Part shown: in pieces, positions 1 to 7,018 of the stretch
How positions within the stretch are numbered: position 1 is the first letter of the stretch
How the letters are laid out: the number at the start of each line of letters is the position of its first letter
Assembly: GCA_900555835.1 (NCBI GenBank)
Contig: USMK01000033.1
Location: 1-13,335 of the forward strand
Source: an uncultured Clostridium sp.
Lineage (GTDB): Bacteria > Bacillota > Clostridia > TANB77 > CAG-508
DNA length: 13,335 bases
Reading direction: 5' to 3'
Program-made: the position numbers and the translations under genes
Notes under the pieces: model-generated
The model's database searches: none
Told to the model about the DNA's origin: nothing
What the model saw: the letters and a program-made list of their open reading frames with translations, nothing else

Positions 1-312
1 CATATACTGTATAATCATTAAATTTTGTTTTTATATAATCATATATTTTGGAAGCTACCCCTTCTTTTAAATGATTTTTTGATGTTACCATTTCCCACAT
101 ATAAATAGTTTTTTTAGGTATATTTTTTATATAATTAGGATATTTTTCAAGCTTGCAAAAATCCTTTTCAAAATATAATACTGCGTATCCACATACATCA
201 CTATCTATTTTACATACAACTTTTAGTTACAATTATTACCTATGTATCCTGAGTTATTTTCAATCCAAATTTTTCTTATTTCTTCTAAACATTCATTTTC
301 TACGATATACAC
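1..312 (-). pseudogene. GNAT-like acetyltransferase remnant, frameshifted and cut by the window edge
   Basis: Two reading frames together resemble a small GNAT N-acetyltransferase. The first runs from a GTG at 312, with AAGGGA upstream, and encodes VENECLEEIRKIWIENN, like a GNAT first helix; it stops at 223. The second frame is open from 226 to the window edge. It reads CGYAVLYFEKD and then IYMWEMVTSKNHLKEGVASKI, which looks like the GNAT beta4 strand followed by the acetyl-CoA loop (K/R-x-x-G-x-A). A frameshift or small internal deletion near 223-229 separates them, and a TAA blocks the second frame just upstream. The C-terminal end lies outside the window. The family call rests on motif appearance only, and no substrate can be given. 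The first codons overlap the broken end of the RhuM-like gene, so a rearrangement probably joined them. Confidence 0.45.
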
Positions 313-938
313 AATATCAGTCCCTTCTTGATATAGTCTATTATAGCATAGTGAAATTTATTTTGAATAATTTTATAAAATGTAGAAGCAGTCTCACTAT
401 TCCTATCATAATCAATAGAACACTCTGAAAATATATCAGTGATTTTCTGATAAAACATTCTTTCACTTGTTCTAATTAATTTAATTCTTTCTAATAATCT
501 ATTAAAGTATTCTTGATCAGATTTCCTTGCTTTCATAAATCTATCATCATTTAAAGCAAAACCTTGAATAATATAATCTTTAATTATTTTATTAGCCCAA
601 GTTCTAAACTTAATTGCTTTCTTAGAATTAACTCTAAATCCTATAGAAATAATCATATCCAAATTATAATATGGATAAGTTCTTTTAACTTCACGAGTTC
701 CTTCTATTTGAACTTGTGCAATTTTTGCACAAGTTGCATTTTCATTCAATTCATTATCTTTATAGATATTATTAATATGCCTAACAATACCACTTCTATC
801 AATACTAAAGAGTTCTGCTAATGCCTCTGTATTTAACCAAACATCTTCATCTTGCAGAAGAACTTCAATCTTTGTATTTCCTTCTTCATCATTGTAAAAT
901 ATTATATTTTTCTCATTTCCGATTACTTTATTATTCAT
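300..938 (-). CDS. RhuM-family protein, C-terminally truncated
   Basis: The 212-residue product resembles the virulence RhuM family, whose members often sit in genomic islands and whose biochemical role is unclear. Visible family features are the helix-turn-helix-like N-terminus (DVWLNTEALAELFSIDRSGI), the YYNLDMIISIGFRVNS segment near the middle, and RTSERMFYQKITDIF near residue 165. Family members usually run to well over 300 residues and continue past the QNKFHYAI segment; here the frame changes to unrelated sequence and stops about ten residues later, so the C-terminal third is missing. I chose the ATG at 938 because GAGGGG lies 9 bases before it; an in-frame GTG at 956 precedes that Shine-Dalgarno sequence. 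No convincing promoter is seen: a TATAAT at 957-962 is too close to the ribosome site. Probably non-functional. Confidence 0.75.
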   Translation of the reverse strand: MNNKVIGNEKNIIFYNDEEGNTKIEVLLQDEDVWLNTEALAELFSIDRSGIVRHINNIYKDNELNENATCAKIAQVQIEGTREVKRTYPYYNLDMIISIGFRVNSKKAIKFRTWANKIIKDYIIQGFALNDDRFMKARKSDQEYFNRLLERIKLIRTSERMFYQKITDIFSECSIDYDRNSETASTFYKIIQNKFHYAIIDYIKKGLILCIS

Positions 939-963
939 TTCAATTTTCCCCCTCACATTATAT

Positions 964-1002
964 TTTAAAAGGTGCCAGCACGTTATTTCATGGTGACACC
1001 TT
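964..1002 (-). terminator. Rho-independent terminator, probably the original secA terminator
   Basis: An imperfect inverted repeat (969-980 with 991-1002, loop of 10) contains AAGGTG/CACCTT arms. Read on the minus strand it has one G-U wobble and one mismatch and is followed by TTTTAAAA. It lies about 60 bases after the orphan secA tail stop codon, where a secA terminator would be expected before the element integrated. Confidence 0.55.
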
Positions 1003-1059
1003 CATTTTGTTATATATTTTAATGTATTATTGATAATAAATTATTATTTTCTCATTATC

Positions 1060-1103
1060 TTACTTCCCACAGCAGTTCTTATATTTCTTACCACTTCCAC
1101 ATG
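1060..1103 (-). repeat. Left attachment site (attL-like): displaced copy of the secA 3' end
   Basis: Reading 1119 to 1060 on the minus strand gives MGVPTTCGSGKKYKNCCGK and a TAA stop. From Cys onward this is identical in protein to the end of SecA encoded at 9661-9701. The DNA matches over 1063-1103 at 35 of 41 positions. The last 13 bases (ccacttccacatg, 1091-1103) are identical, after which similarity ends. No ribosome site precedes the tiny frame, so it is a relic and not a gene. In the usual model for elements that enter gene 3' ends, this is the host's original tail and the crossover lies in 1091-1103. Confidence 0.8.
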
Positions 1104-1234
1104 TTGTAGGAACTCCCATATTTATAATACTTATAATATTTATAATATTATTGATATTTCAAGGTTTTATCGTTTTGGTAACCTATTATATTTATAATAT
1201 TTATAGTATTTTTGTTATTATAAATATTTCTCTC

Positions 1235-1262
1235 TTGCAAACAAATCGCAAACAATGTTTGC
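1235..1262. repeat. Left arm-type integrase binding repeats (GCAAACA)
   Basis: Two direct GCAAACA units (1237-1243, 1248-1254; 11-bp spacing) are followed by one inverted unit TGTTTGC (1256-1262). The 20 bases at 1235-1254 match 9577-9596 at 19 of 20 positions in the same orientation. Position about 130-170 bp inside the crossover core fits arm sites bound by the N-terminal domain of a tyrosine integrase; the binding role is inferred. Confidence 0.6.
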
Positions 1263-1335
1263 ATTCATTTACTACGGTCATTATACTATCTATATCATAT
1301 ATTTAACAATGTGCGTTTTGTATTTTTGCACATTT

Positions 1336-1364
1336 ATTATACTATAAATATTCGTTTTTATCAA
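1336..1364 (-). promoter_or_regulatory. Sigma-A-type promoter at the element's left end, reading leftward
   Basis: On the minus strand TTGATA (1364-1359), a 17-bp spacer and a perfect TATAAT (1341-1336) form a strong consensus promoter. It lies downstream of the integrase C-terminal piece and has no gene directly after it inside the element. A second weaker candidate (TTGTTA at 1309-1304, TATAAT at 1285-1280) follows it. In the integrated state it points out toward the orphan secA tail and the RhuM-like gene. Confidence 0.55.
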
Positions 1365-1375
1365 TGGATCTATCC

Positions 1376-1403
1376 AATTATTTATATTTAATTATTTATA
1401 TTT
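1376..1403. repeat. Perfect 14-bp tandem duplication across the integrase stop codon
   Basis: The unit aattatttatattt occurs at 1376-1389 and again at 1390-1403. It spans the end and the TAA stop (1392-1394) of the integrase C-terminal fragment. It looks like a slippage product in AT-rich DNA. Confidence 0.7.
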
Positions 1404-1598
1404 AATAATTTCTTCTATAATTTCAGATTTTGTTATCTTATCAAAAACATCAGTTGCTAATCGTTTAGATTTTTCTGTACTTGAAATATAATAATTTTCT
1501 GTTGTTTCTACATTTCTATGTCCAAGTATATCTGCAACATCTCTTATTTCAATTCCATTTGTTAATATCTTATTTATACATTCGTATTTATATCTCAT
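1392..1598 (-). pseudogene. Tyrosine recombinase (integrase) C-terminal fragment
   Basis: The 68 codons encode the end of a phage-type site-specific integrase. The visible motif is ILGHRNVETTENYYIS (about residues 24-39): the L-G-H block carries a catalytic His, TT is conserved, and one of the two adjacent Tyr is the likely DNA-attacking nucleophile. The N-terminal domain and most of the catalytic domain are absent. The ATG at 1598 is only the first available start; it overlaps the last 11 bases of vanZ and has no clear ribosome site. A matching N-terminal piece lies 7.7 kb away at the other end of the element. The two pieces may be one split gene or parts of two integrases; the missing middle (roughly 260 residues if a usual ~390-residue protein) means the cargo did not simply insert. 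No activity is expected. Confidence 0.75.
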
Positions 1599-2135
1599 TT
1601 TTAATAAATTTTTTCCAAAAATTTGTATTTTTAAGAAGTTTATTAAAAGCCAAGAATAAAATATATCCTATAAGACCTCCTAGAAAGTTAGTAATAACAT
1701 CATCTATATCTGCCGATCTACCCATAAAATACTGTAAAAACTCTATTCCAAAAGTTGTTAAAAATACAATAAGCATAGTCTTCCATATATTTCGTTTACT
1801 TTTATAAACTGCTGGAACAAAAAAGCCAAACGGAATAAATAATAGGATATTTGGAATTTTCTCAACAACAAACTGATATAGTCTAATTTCATTCCAATTA
1901 AAAGGAATAATATTTAATGTATGCGTCGAATCAAATGAAATCAGCATAAATAACATTGTTGCAAATACTATGAGAAATATAGAACAAACTAGACCTATAT
2001 AACTCACTTGTCTTGTTGGACTTATCCCTTTTTTCTTCAACTTAAATAATATTGGTAAATATAAAATACTTATGATAACAACAAAAATTAAACCTAATCT
2101 TATACTAATCTTATATATGCTTCTATTCTGTGCAT
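1588..2135 (-). pseudogene. vanZ: VanZ-family membrane protein, 5' end frameshifted by an 11-bp duplication
   Basis: VanZ-like proteins are small membrane proteins linked to low-level teicoplanin resistance; the mechanism is not settled. Family blocks are clear: LNIIPFNWNE, NILLFIPFGFF, GIEFLQYFMGRSADIDDVITNFLGGLIGY. A strong ribosome site (GAGGAGGGGG, 2150-2141) and ATG (2135) precede the gene, but an exact tandem duplication of an 11-bp unit (2094-2104, 2105-2115) throws this frame into a TAA. Removing one copy restores a continuous 178-residue protein with an extra N-terminal membrane helix (GLIFVVIISILYLPILF). As it stands, only 150 residues from a TTG at 2040 are open, without a ribosome site. 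It is the last gene of the resistance operon, 54 bases after vanTr. Function is probably lost, unless a weak internal start or reversal of the duplication rescues it. Confidence 0.8.
2094..2115. repeat. 11-bp perfect tandem duplication in the vanZ start region
   Basis: The unit ctaatcttata is present twice without a gap. On the coding strand it reads TATAAGATTAG twice. Eleven bases are not a multiple of three, so the copy shifts the vanZ frame; the bases outside do not extend the repeat. Confidence 0.9.
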
Positions 2136-2188
2136 AACATCCCCCTCCTCTCTATTATTATACAATAATTATAAATTCTTTCCAAAAA

Positions 2189-3322
2189 TCAGACAATAAT
2201 TCTTGCTAGTCTATCTCCAAGTCTGCATAGCAATTCATTTGTAATAGTATCTGCTTTATCAGCGACTTGTTCAGCAGTAATATTCTTATCTTCTCCTATA
2301 ATTGTTATAATATCTCCAACTTTTACATTTGATATATCAGAAATATCAATTAGTAATTGATCCATACAAATTCTACCTATTACAGTGCCATAACTTTCAT
2401 TTATTTTGACTTGCATATTTTTGTTAGATAAATTTCTCGGTATTCCATCTGCATATCCTATTGATACGGAGGCAATTTTTCTATTTTCTGTTGCAATATA
2501 TGTTCTTCCATAACTAACAGAATCGTTTTTATTTATTTCTTTTACACTTGTAATTCTGGCTTTCAATGACAAAACAGGTTTTAAGTTCAAATGTATTAAT
2601 TGATATGACTCGTATGAACTATTTATTCCATACATAAGAATACCAACTCGCACATAATCATAGTCTAATCCAGTATAATTTATTACACCATAACTACTCT
2701 GTAAATGCACTTTTCCAGTATCATATCCTTTTGTTTTAATTCTTTTTATAGTTTCATTAAATAATTCTATTTGTCGGTTAGTAAAATCAATATTTTCTTT
2801 TGTGTTAGAATCTGCAACGCATAAATGACTAAATGTTCCTAAAATATTTAATTTTTCATTTTCGTAAATCTTATATAATTTATCTAAATGATTATATTTT
2901 TCTCCTAATCTATTCATACCAGTATTTATTTTTATATGGCATTTTAACTTTTCATTAAAATTTAACTCTTTTATCTTTTCAGAATAATCATAGTCTATAA
3001 TAGTTTGAATTAAATCATATTTCATAACATATTTTAAATCATCAAAATTAGTAAAACCTAATATTAAGATATTACCTTGTATATTATTTTTTCTTAAATA
3101 TATACCTTCTTCTAATATAGCCACTGCAAAATCAGTTATACCAATTTCTGATAATTTTCTTGCTGTTAATAATGCCCCGTGTCCATAAGCATTTGCTTTT
3201 ACAACTGCCATTATCTTTGTCTTTGGAGAAATTATTTTTTTTATTTCACTTATATTATTTACTAAATTGTCTAAATCAATTTCAATCCACGCTCTGTCTT
3301 TTAACAAATTATTTTCTTTCAT
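2189..3322 (-). CDS. vanTr: VanT racemase part: serine/alanine racemase (PLP-dependent)
   Basis: This 377-residue cytoplasmic enzyme has the alanine racemase fold and should make D-Ser from L-Ser for the VanG ligase. The PLP lysine is in VVKANAYGHG (Lys42); the opposing catalytic Tyr is in SVSYGRTY (Tyr271). Near the C-terminus TITNELLCRLGDRLARI has Asn362 where ordinary alanine racemases have Tyr; in VanT enzymes this Asn is linked to serine use, so racemisation of serine is likely. In VanG and VanC clusters this domain is fused behind a membrane domain. Here it is a separate gene overlapping vanTm by 14 bases, with its own ATG and AAAGGAAG ribosome site 9 bases upstream, like the vanTm/vanTr split known from the VanL type. 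Not a chromosomal alr, given the operon and the Asn. Confidence 0.92.
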   Translation of the reverse strand: MKENNLLKDRAWIEIDLDNLVNNISEIKKIISPKTKIMAVVKANAYGHGALLTARKLSEIGITDFAVAILEEGIYLRKNNIQGNILILGFTNFDDLKYVMKYDLIQTIIDYDYSEKIKELNFNEKLKCHIKINTGMNRLGEKYNHLDKLYKIYENEKLNILGTFSHLCVADSNTKENIDFTNRQIELFNETIKRIKTKGYDTGKVHLQSSYGVINYTGLDYDYVRVGILMYGINSSYESYQLIHLNLKPVLSLKARITSVKEINKNDSVSYGRTYIATENRKIASVSIGYADGIPRNLSNKNMQVKINESYGTVIGRICMDQLLIDISDISNVKVGDIITIIGEDKNITAEQVADKADTITNELLCRLGDRLARIIV

Positions 3323-4304
3323 TTTTTACTACTTCCTTTATTTTTTCTATTAAAAAGGCAAATATTGTTGTTGTTATACAAACCAACAGATAAAGTATTA
3401 AATTATTTTCAACAAATATTTTATCCATTCCAATAATGCCAGAAACAAACCTAATTCCTACAATAAAAAGTGGGTGGAAAATATAAATATATGTTGCAAT
3501 ATTTCTTATTTTCTTATTTGATGTTTTACTATGATCCATTAAATAGCAAAACAAGAAGTACATAAGCGGAAGTAAAAATAAATACATACTATCGTGTCTT
3601 TGTAAATTATAATAATGTAAAATACTTCCTTCCACACTCATAAGAATAAAGAATAATAAAGCATACAATAAATCAAACTTTGTGGTTTTTCTTGTGCCTG
3701 CCTTTATAATATGTCCTAAACATATAAATATTGGTACATAGAATAAACCATTTCTCGTATAATCAAAAATATTAAAAATTAATTCATATATATTTTTTGT
3801 AATCTGATTCATAATAGTTATGCCATAATAACTATCTCCAAACACACCTATTATGTATAATAATATCGTTGCAATTAAAGCCTTTTTTCGTCCTAATTTT
3901 TTAACTAAATAATATGTAATCCACACTCCAACAATAAGTGCTGGAAAATACCATAAATGATATAATGTTCCATTTATAAAAACATCTTTTAATATTGTAA
4001 TAATATCAATGTTCTTAAAACTACCCATATAGATATTTATTGGTAAATAAAGTAATATGCAAAGAAGATAAATTTTTAGTATTTTCTTTGTATAGTCAAC
4101 TAAAACTTGTTTATCTTTTAAAGCCCTGTCTAATATATAATATCCAGTTATCATTAGAAATAAAGGAACTGCTATTCTTCCTAATATTCTTGTAAAGAAG
4201 AAATCAAATTCAGGATTAATTTTGTCAAATGGTGAAATATGTATAGCAACAATTAAGAACGATACTATAAATCTCCATATATCAATATTTATTTTTTTAC
4301 TCAT
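3309..4304 (-). CDS. vanTm: VanT membrane part: acyltransferase-3-like membrane protein
   Basis: The 331-residue product is a multi-span membrane protein of the acyltransferase 3 (OafA/WecH-like) family, corresponding to the N-terminal half of VanT. It begins MSKKINIDIWRFIVSFLIVA, typical of the family (IDIWRFI.. then an early His in VAIHISPF), and has about ten hydrophobic segments through LILYLLVCITTTIFAFLIEKI. In fused VanT proteins this part is thought to bring L-Ser to the racemase; that role is inferred here. Its ATG overlaps the vanXY stop by one base (TAATG) with AAAGGAG upstream, and its end overlaps vanTr by 14 bases, so translation is probably coupled through the three genes. Separation from the racemase is the notable feature. 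Confidence 0.88.
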   Translation of the reverse strand: MSKKINIDIWRFIVSFLIVAIHISPFDKINPEFDFFFTRILGRIAVPLFLMITGYYILDRALKDKQVLVDYTKKILKIYLLCILLYLPINIYMGSFKNIDIITILKDVFINGTLYHLWYFPALIVGVWITYYLVKKLGRKKALIATILLYIIGVFGDSYYGITIMNQITKNIYELIFNIFDYTRNGLFYVPIFICLGHIIKAGTRKTTKFDLLYALLFFILMSVEGSILHYYNLQRHDSMYLFLLPLMYFLFCYLMDHSKTSNKKIRNIATYIYIFHPLFIVGIRFVSGIIGMDKIFVENNLILYLLVCITTTIFAFLIEKIKEVVKNERK

Positions 4305-5038
4305 TATTTTTCTCCTTTGATAGTTAAAATAAATCCATCAACATTGTTTCCAGAAATATTATAATTTTCCTCCACATCTAAACTAATACTTTCGTCTTTA
4401 TAAGGAATGAAAAATATCTTATATTCTTCATAAATTAAAGGCTTATTTGGATATATAAAATCTTTCAAAAAATCTATATATTCTTCTAAACAAATATCTT
4501 TTTCTGTTATTATTTTTGAATGTGGATAACCAACATATCGAAAATGCCACTCTTCTTTTGATATTTTCGTGATTGCTTTCTTTTCGTCTTTATATCTCTC
4601 AATAAATCCATATTTTGGAGCAATATTTCTAAAATTTTGGCATATACCATAATAAGGAAACTTAGGACAAATAAAATCAATATTTCCCTCATTTAATGCT
4701 AAATCTATCGCCAAACCTGTTTGATGTTCACTAGCATTAGGTAGTGCAACATATTTTTGCGTATATTCTCTGCCATTCTCTTTTAAAGATGTATTATATA
4801 TATCTTTTTGCTCTTCAAGTGTTCTATACCCACTTACAGGGACTATTTTATTTTCAGCATTTATATTATTCAGTATTAAGTGTAAAGAATAATTTGCAAT
4901 ATTATTTAATTTGATATTGTTGTATTCTTCATCAAAGGATACTAGATTATTTATTGTACTTTTCAATGTATAATCTGGATTAATAAGGACTAATTCTCCT
5001 TTTCCAATATCTTCTTTTTTTAAAGTTATATTTTTCAT
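4304..5038 (-). CDS. vanXY: VanXY: D,D-dipeptidase / D,D-carboxypeptidase
   Basis: This 244-residue zinc peptidase of the M15 (VanY/VanX) family removes competing D-Ala-ending targets: it splits D-Ala-D-Ala and can trim the pentapeptide precursor. Visible zinc-site motifs are SEHQTGLAIDL (His105, Asp112) and EEWHFRYVG (His165, with catalytic Glu162); SGYR (Arg72) precedes them as in the family. There is no signal peptide or membrane segment, consistent with the cytoplasmic VanXY type rather than a membrane-anchored VanY. I use the ATG at 5038, which forms an ATGA overlap with the vanG stop and has GGGGTGG about 5 bases upstream; a GTG at 5047 is possible but falls in that ribosome site. The subtype follows from the vanG/vanT neighbours. 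Confidence 0.92.
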   Translation of the reverse strand: MKNITLKKEDIGKGELVLINPDYTLKSTINNLVSFDEEYNNIKLNNIANYSLHLILNNINAENKIVPVSGYRTLEEQKDIYNTSLKENGREYTQKYVALPNASEHQTGLAIDLALNEGNIDFICPKFPYYGICQNFRNIAPKYGFIERYKDEKKAITKISKEEWHFRYVGYPHSKIITEKDICLEEYIDFLKDFIYPNKPLIYEEYKIFFIPYKDESISLDVEENYNISGNNVDGFILTIKGEK

Positions 5039-6075
5039 TTTTCCCACCCCAATTCAATTAAACGTTCAATAACTTCTTCAAAAGGAATACCAATTTCTTT
5101 TAACATACTAGGGTATCTTGAATATGATGTGCAGCCCGGAATAGTATTTACTTCATTGAAAACGATTTTTTTATCTTTTGTGTAAAACATATCAACTCTC
5201 GCAAAACCACTACAACCTAATATTTTGTAAATGGCAAGAGCAGTATCTTTAATTCTTTCTCTTTCTTCTTTACTAATTCTTGCAGGTAAATGTATTTTAC
5301 TTGTTTTCAAATTGTATTTTTCAAAATAATCAAAGAAGCCATCTTCTAACTCTATTTCATCCACTTCACCAATTATTAATTTATCTGTTCCTAATACAGC
5401 ACATCCAACTTCAAATCCATCTACATTTTCTTCTATAATCACTTTATTATCATACCTAAATGCTTCTTTTAATGCTTCTTTTAATTCGCTTATTGTTTTT
5501 ATTTTTGTAATACCAAAAGATGATCCTGCTTTCAAAGGTTTTACAAACAATGGAAAATGTAAGTTACGAATTTTATTTTCTATCATCTCGTAACTATCTT
5601 TTTCATTAAATAAATAAGATATAGGTGATAAATAACCATTTGAAGAAATAATTTTGTGGGCTAAATACTTGTCCATACATATCGCAGATGAAGTCATATC
5701 ACACCCAACATATTTTATTCCTGCAAGTTCCAATAGTCCTTGTAATCTTCCATCTTCTCCGTTTTGACCGTGCAATACTGGAAAAGCAACATCAATTTGA
5801 ATAATTTCATTTGTTTCTAAAACTATAATTCCGTGATCACTTCTATTTGTTGAAATTGTAATTCGTTTGGTATCTTTTTCATTTAACCATTCATCTTTTT
5901 CAATATTATTTACATCACCATTATATAAATAAAAATCCCCATCTCTTGTAATTCCAATCATCAATAAATTGTACTTATCTTTTTTGATATTTTTAATTAC
6001 GGAAGTTGCAGATACAAGTGATACATCATATTCACTTGAACACCCTCCAAATAAAATTGCTACTGTTTTTTTCAT
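5035..6075 (-). CDS. vanG: D-alanine--D-serine ligase, VanG type
   Basis: The ATP-grasp ligase joins D-Ala to D-Ser, producing cell-wall precursors with lower vancomycin affinity. The 346 residues show the Ddl/Van pattern: VAILFGGCSSEYDVSLVSA at the start, VLHGQNGEDGRLQGLLELAGI (about 97-117), KPLKAGSSFGI (ATP loop), EKYNLKTSKIHLPARI (specificity loop) and FNEVNTIPG near the C-terminus (Mg/ATP site). EKY-x-L-K followed by HLPARI is closer to the VanG/VanC kind than to D-Lac ligases, and the operon contains a serine racemase but no VanH dehydrogenase, so D-Ser is the likely product. ATG at 6075 lies 11 bases after GAGGAG; a GTG at 6084 in the same frame is only two bases from it. The gene follows the vanW stop closely. 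Confidence 0.93.
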   Translation of the reverse strand: MKKTVAILFGGCSSEYDVSLVSATSVIKNIKKDKYNLLMIGITRDGDFYLYNGDVNNIEKDEWLNEKDTKRITISTNRSDHGIIVLETNEIIQIDVAFPVLHGQNGEDGRLQGLLELAGIKYVGCDMTSSAICMDKYLAHKIISSNGYLSPISYLFNEKDSYEMIENKIRNLHFPLFVKPLKAGSSFGITKIKTISELKEALKEAFRYDNKVIIEENVDGFEVGCAVLGTDKLIIGEVDEIELEDGFFDYFEKYNLKTSKIHLPARISKEERERIKDTALAIYKILGCSGFARVDMFYTKDKKIVFNEVNTIPGCTSYSRYPSMLKEIGIPFEEVIERLIELGWEK

Positions 6076-6080
6076 AAAAA

Positions 6081-6899
6081 TCACATCTCCTCTACTTTAA
6101 CATCACTTGACAATTCATATTCAATAAGAACTTTCTCATCATATAATTTTTCTTTTCTGATTTCTTTTCTTGTTTTCTTGTCTATTTCAACTCTTATAAC
6201 TTCAACGCATTCATAAATATTTTCGTTTTCTTTGACATACTTTAAATTTCCATTTACTATCTTATAATCAACATTTGATTCACTATTTGATAATATTTTC
6301 CCATACATATAATCTTCATCAAATGAAATGTATATTTGATATATATTGTTAGTTTCATTTTTTACTTTTAAATCTAACCAACCACTACTAATTGTTGCGT
6401 CAATTCCTTCTAAAGAAGATTTATCTGGATTAGGAAAAGATTTTACTTTATGTCCGTGCCTTTCAGTAACTGTAAGTGGACTCATTAAAAATAGATAATG
6501 TAACAAATTACTTAAATGACAAAGCCCTCCACCTTTTTTTGCTACTATTTTTCCATCTACCAATATCAAACCATCTTTATATTTTCCGTACTTTTTACTG
6601 TTTCTAACTAAATAACAAAAGGAAAATGTTTCATTAGGATATATTAAAATATGATTCATAGTTTTACTTGCTATTTTTAAGTTTTCGACTTTGTTTTTTT
6701 GATAAATAATATCGTATCCACTATTTTCGTTTATCATCAATGTTTTAGTCTTACAAACTTCATATTTTAATTTTTCTCCAAAACTTTTAGAATACTTATT
6801 TCCGTCAAACTTCATTCCAATTTGATAAAATAAGTTCCTTTGCCATATTCGTAATGGTAATAAAAATGGAAATAATTGTGTTAACCTTTTTCTTGCCAT
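6081..6899 (-). CDS. vanW: VanW-family protein
   Basis: VanW is an accessory protein found in VanB and VanG clusters; its biochemical role is not known. The 272-residue product carries the family core: NHILIYPNETFSFCYLVR, then AKKGGGLCHLSNLLHYLF near the middle, and TVTERHGHKVKSFPNPDKSS. The N-terminus is basic and moderately hydrophobic (MARKRLTQLFPFLLPLRIWQ) without a clear signal-peptide cleavage site. I chose the ATG at 6899 because GGAGG sits 8 bases upstream; in-frame TTG and GTG codons further up lie in the ribosome site. It is the first gene of the resistance operon, right after the VanR-type promoter, and its TGA stop is six bases before the vanG ATG. Confidence 0.88.
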   Translation of the reverse strand: MARKRLTQLFPFLLPLRIWQRNLFYQIGMKFDGNKYSKSFGEKLKYEVCKTKTLMINENSGYDIIYQKNKVENLKIASKTMNHILIYPNETFSFCYLVRNSKKYGKYKDGLILVDGKIVAKKGGGLCHLSNLLHYLFLMSPLTVTERHGHKVKSFPNPDKSSLEGIDATISSGWLDLKVKNETNNIYQIYISFDEDYMYGKILSNSESNVDYKIVNGNLKYVKENENIYECVEVIRVEIDKKTRKEIRKEKLYDEKVLIEYELSSDVKVEEM

Positions 6900-6919
6900 T
6901 TGCAGCACCTCCAATCAAC

Positions 6920-6977
6920 AAAAAAACAATCATTCAAATCAATACAATTAAATTATACTGATTTATGAATGATTGTT
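6920..6977 (-). terminator. Terminator-like stem around the resistance-operon start site
   Basis: A perfect 12-bp inverted repeat (6966-6977 with 6925-6936, 29-base loop) is followed on the minus strand by a run of seven T, two of them in the stem. It lies between vanS and vanW. The loop contains the -10 box and the expected transcription start of the next promoter, so only transcripts coming from vanS would include both arms. Confidence 0.55.
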
Positions 6978-7017
6978 CTTTAATTCTATCTTAAATAAAT
7001 CTTAAATTCTTCTTAAA
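6952..7017 (-). promoter_or_regulatory. VanR-dependent promoter of the vanW-vanZ operon
   Basis: Three exact TTTAAGA boxes start at 7017, 7006 and 6995 (11-bp period), with a weaker fourth (ATTAAAG, 6984-6978). A perfect TATAAT lies at 6957-6952, and the -35 position holds only AAGAAC. Direct repeats at 11-bp spacing ending at a poor -35 are typical of promoters activated by OmpR-family regulators, so VanR is the likely activator. The boxes begin directly after the vanS stop codon. Confidence 0.72.
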
Positions 7018-7018
7018 T

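Larger units (their letters stand above)
1104..1391. other. Non-coding left end of the element with AT-rich tandem 9-mers and integrase-type repeats
   Basis: I see no gene here. In order it holds three tandem copies of a 9-bp unit TTATAATAY (1122-1148), an AGGTT/AACCT inverted pair (1162-1184), two more 9-mers (1192-1209), the GCAAACA arm cluster (1235-1262), two minus-strand promoter-like sites (1280-1309 and 1336-1364) and a 7-bp hairpin (1308-1334). This layout fits the recombination end of an integrated element: accessory protein sites near the core and arm sites further in. Confidence 0.55.

Noticed and set aside
153..428. An open frame of 91 codons on the plus strand
   Set aside because: It is antisense to the RhuM-like gene and acetyltransferase remnant, low in complexity and rich in Leu/Tyr/Ser, with no ribosome site or recognisable motif.
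1060..1119. A 19-codon open frame encoding a SEC-C-like peptide
   Set aside because: It has no ribosome site, and its protein is the end of SecA; it is better explained as the displaced secA 3' end.
4304..5038. A separate membrane-bound VanY carboxypeptidase
   Set aside because: There is no signal or membrane helix, and its place between the ligase and vanT fits VanXY.
5035..6075. Housekeeping D-Ala-D-Ala ligase (Ddl)
   Set aside because: Its operon with vanW, vanXY and a serine racemase and its EKYNLKTSKIHLPARI loop favour the VanG type.
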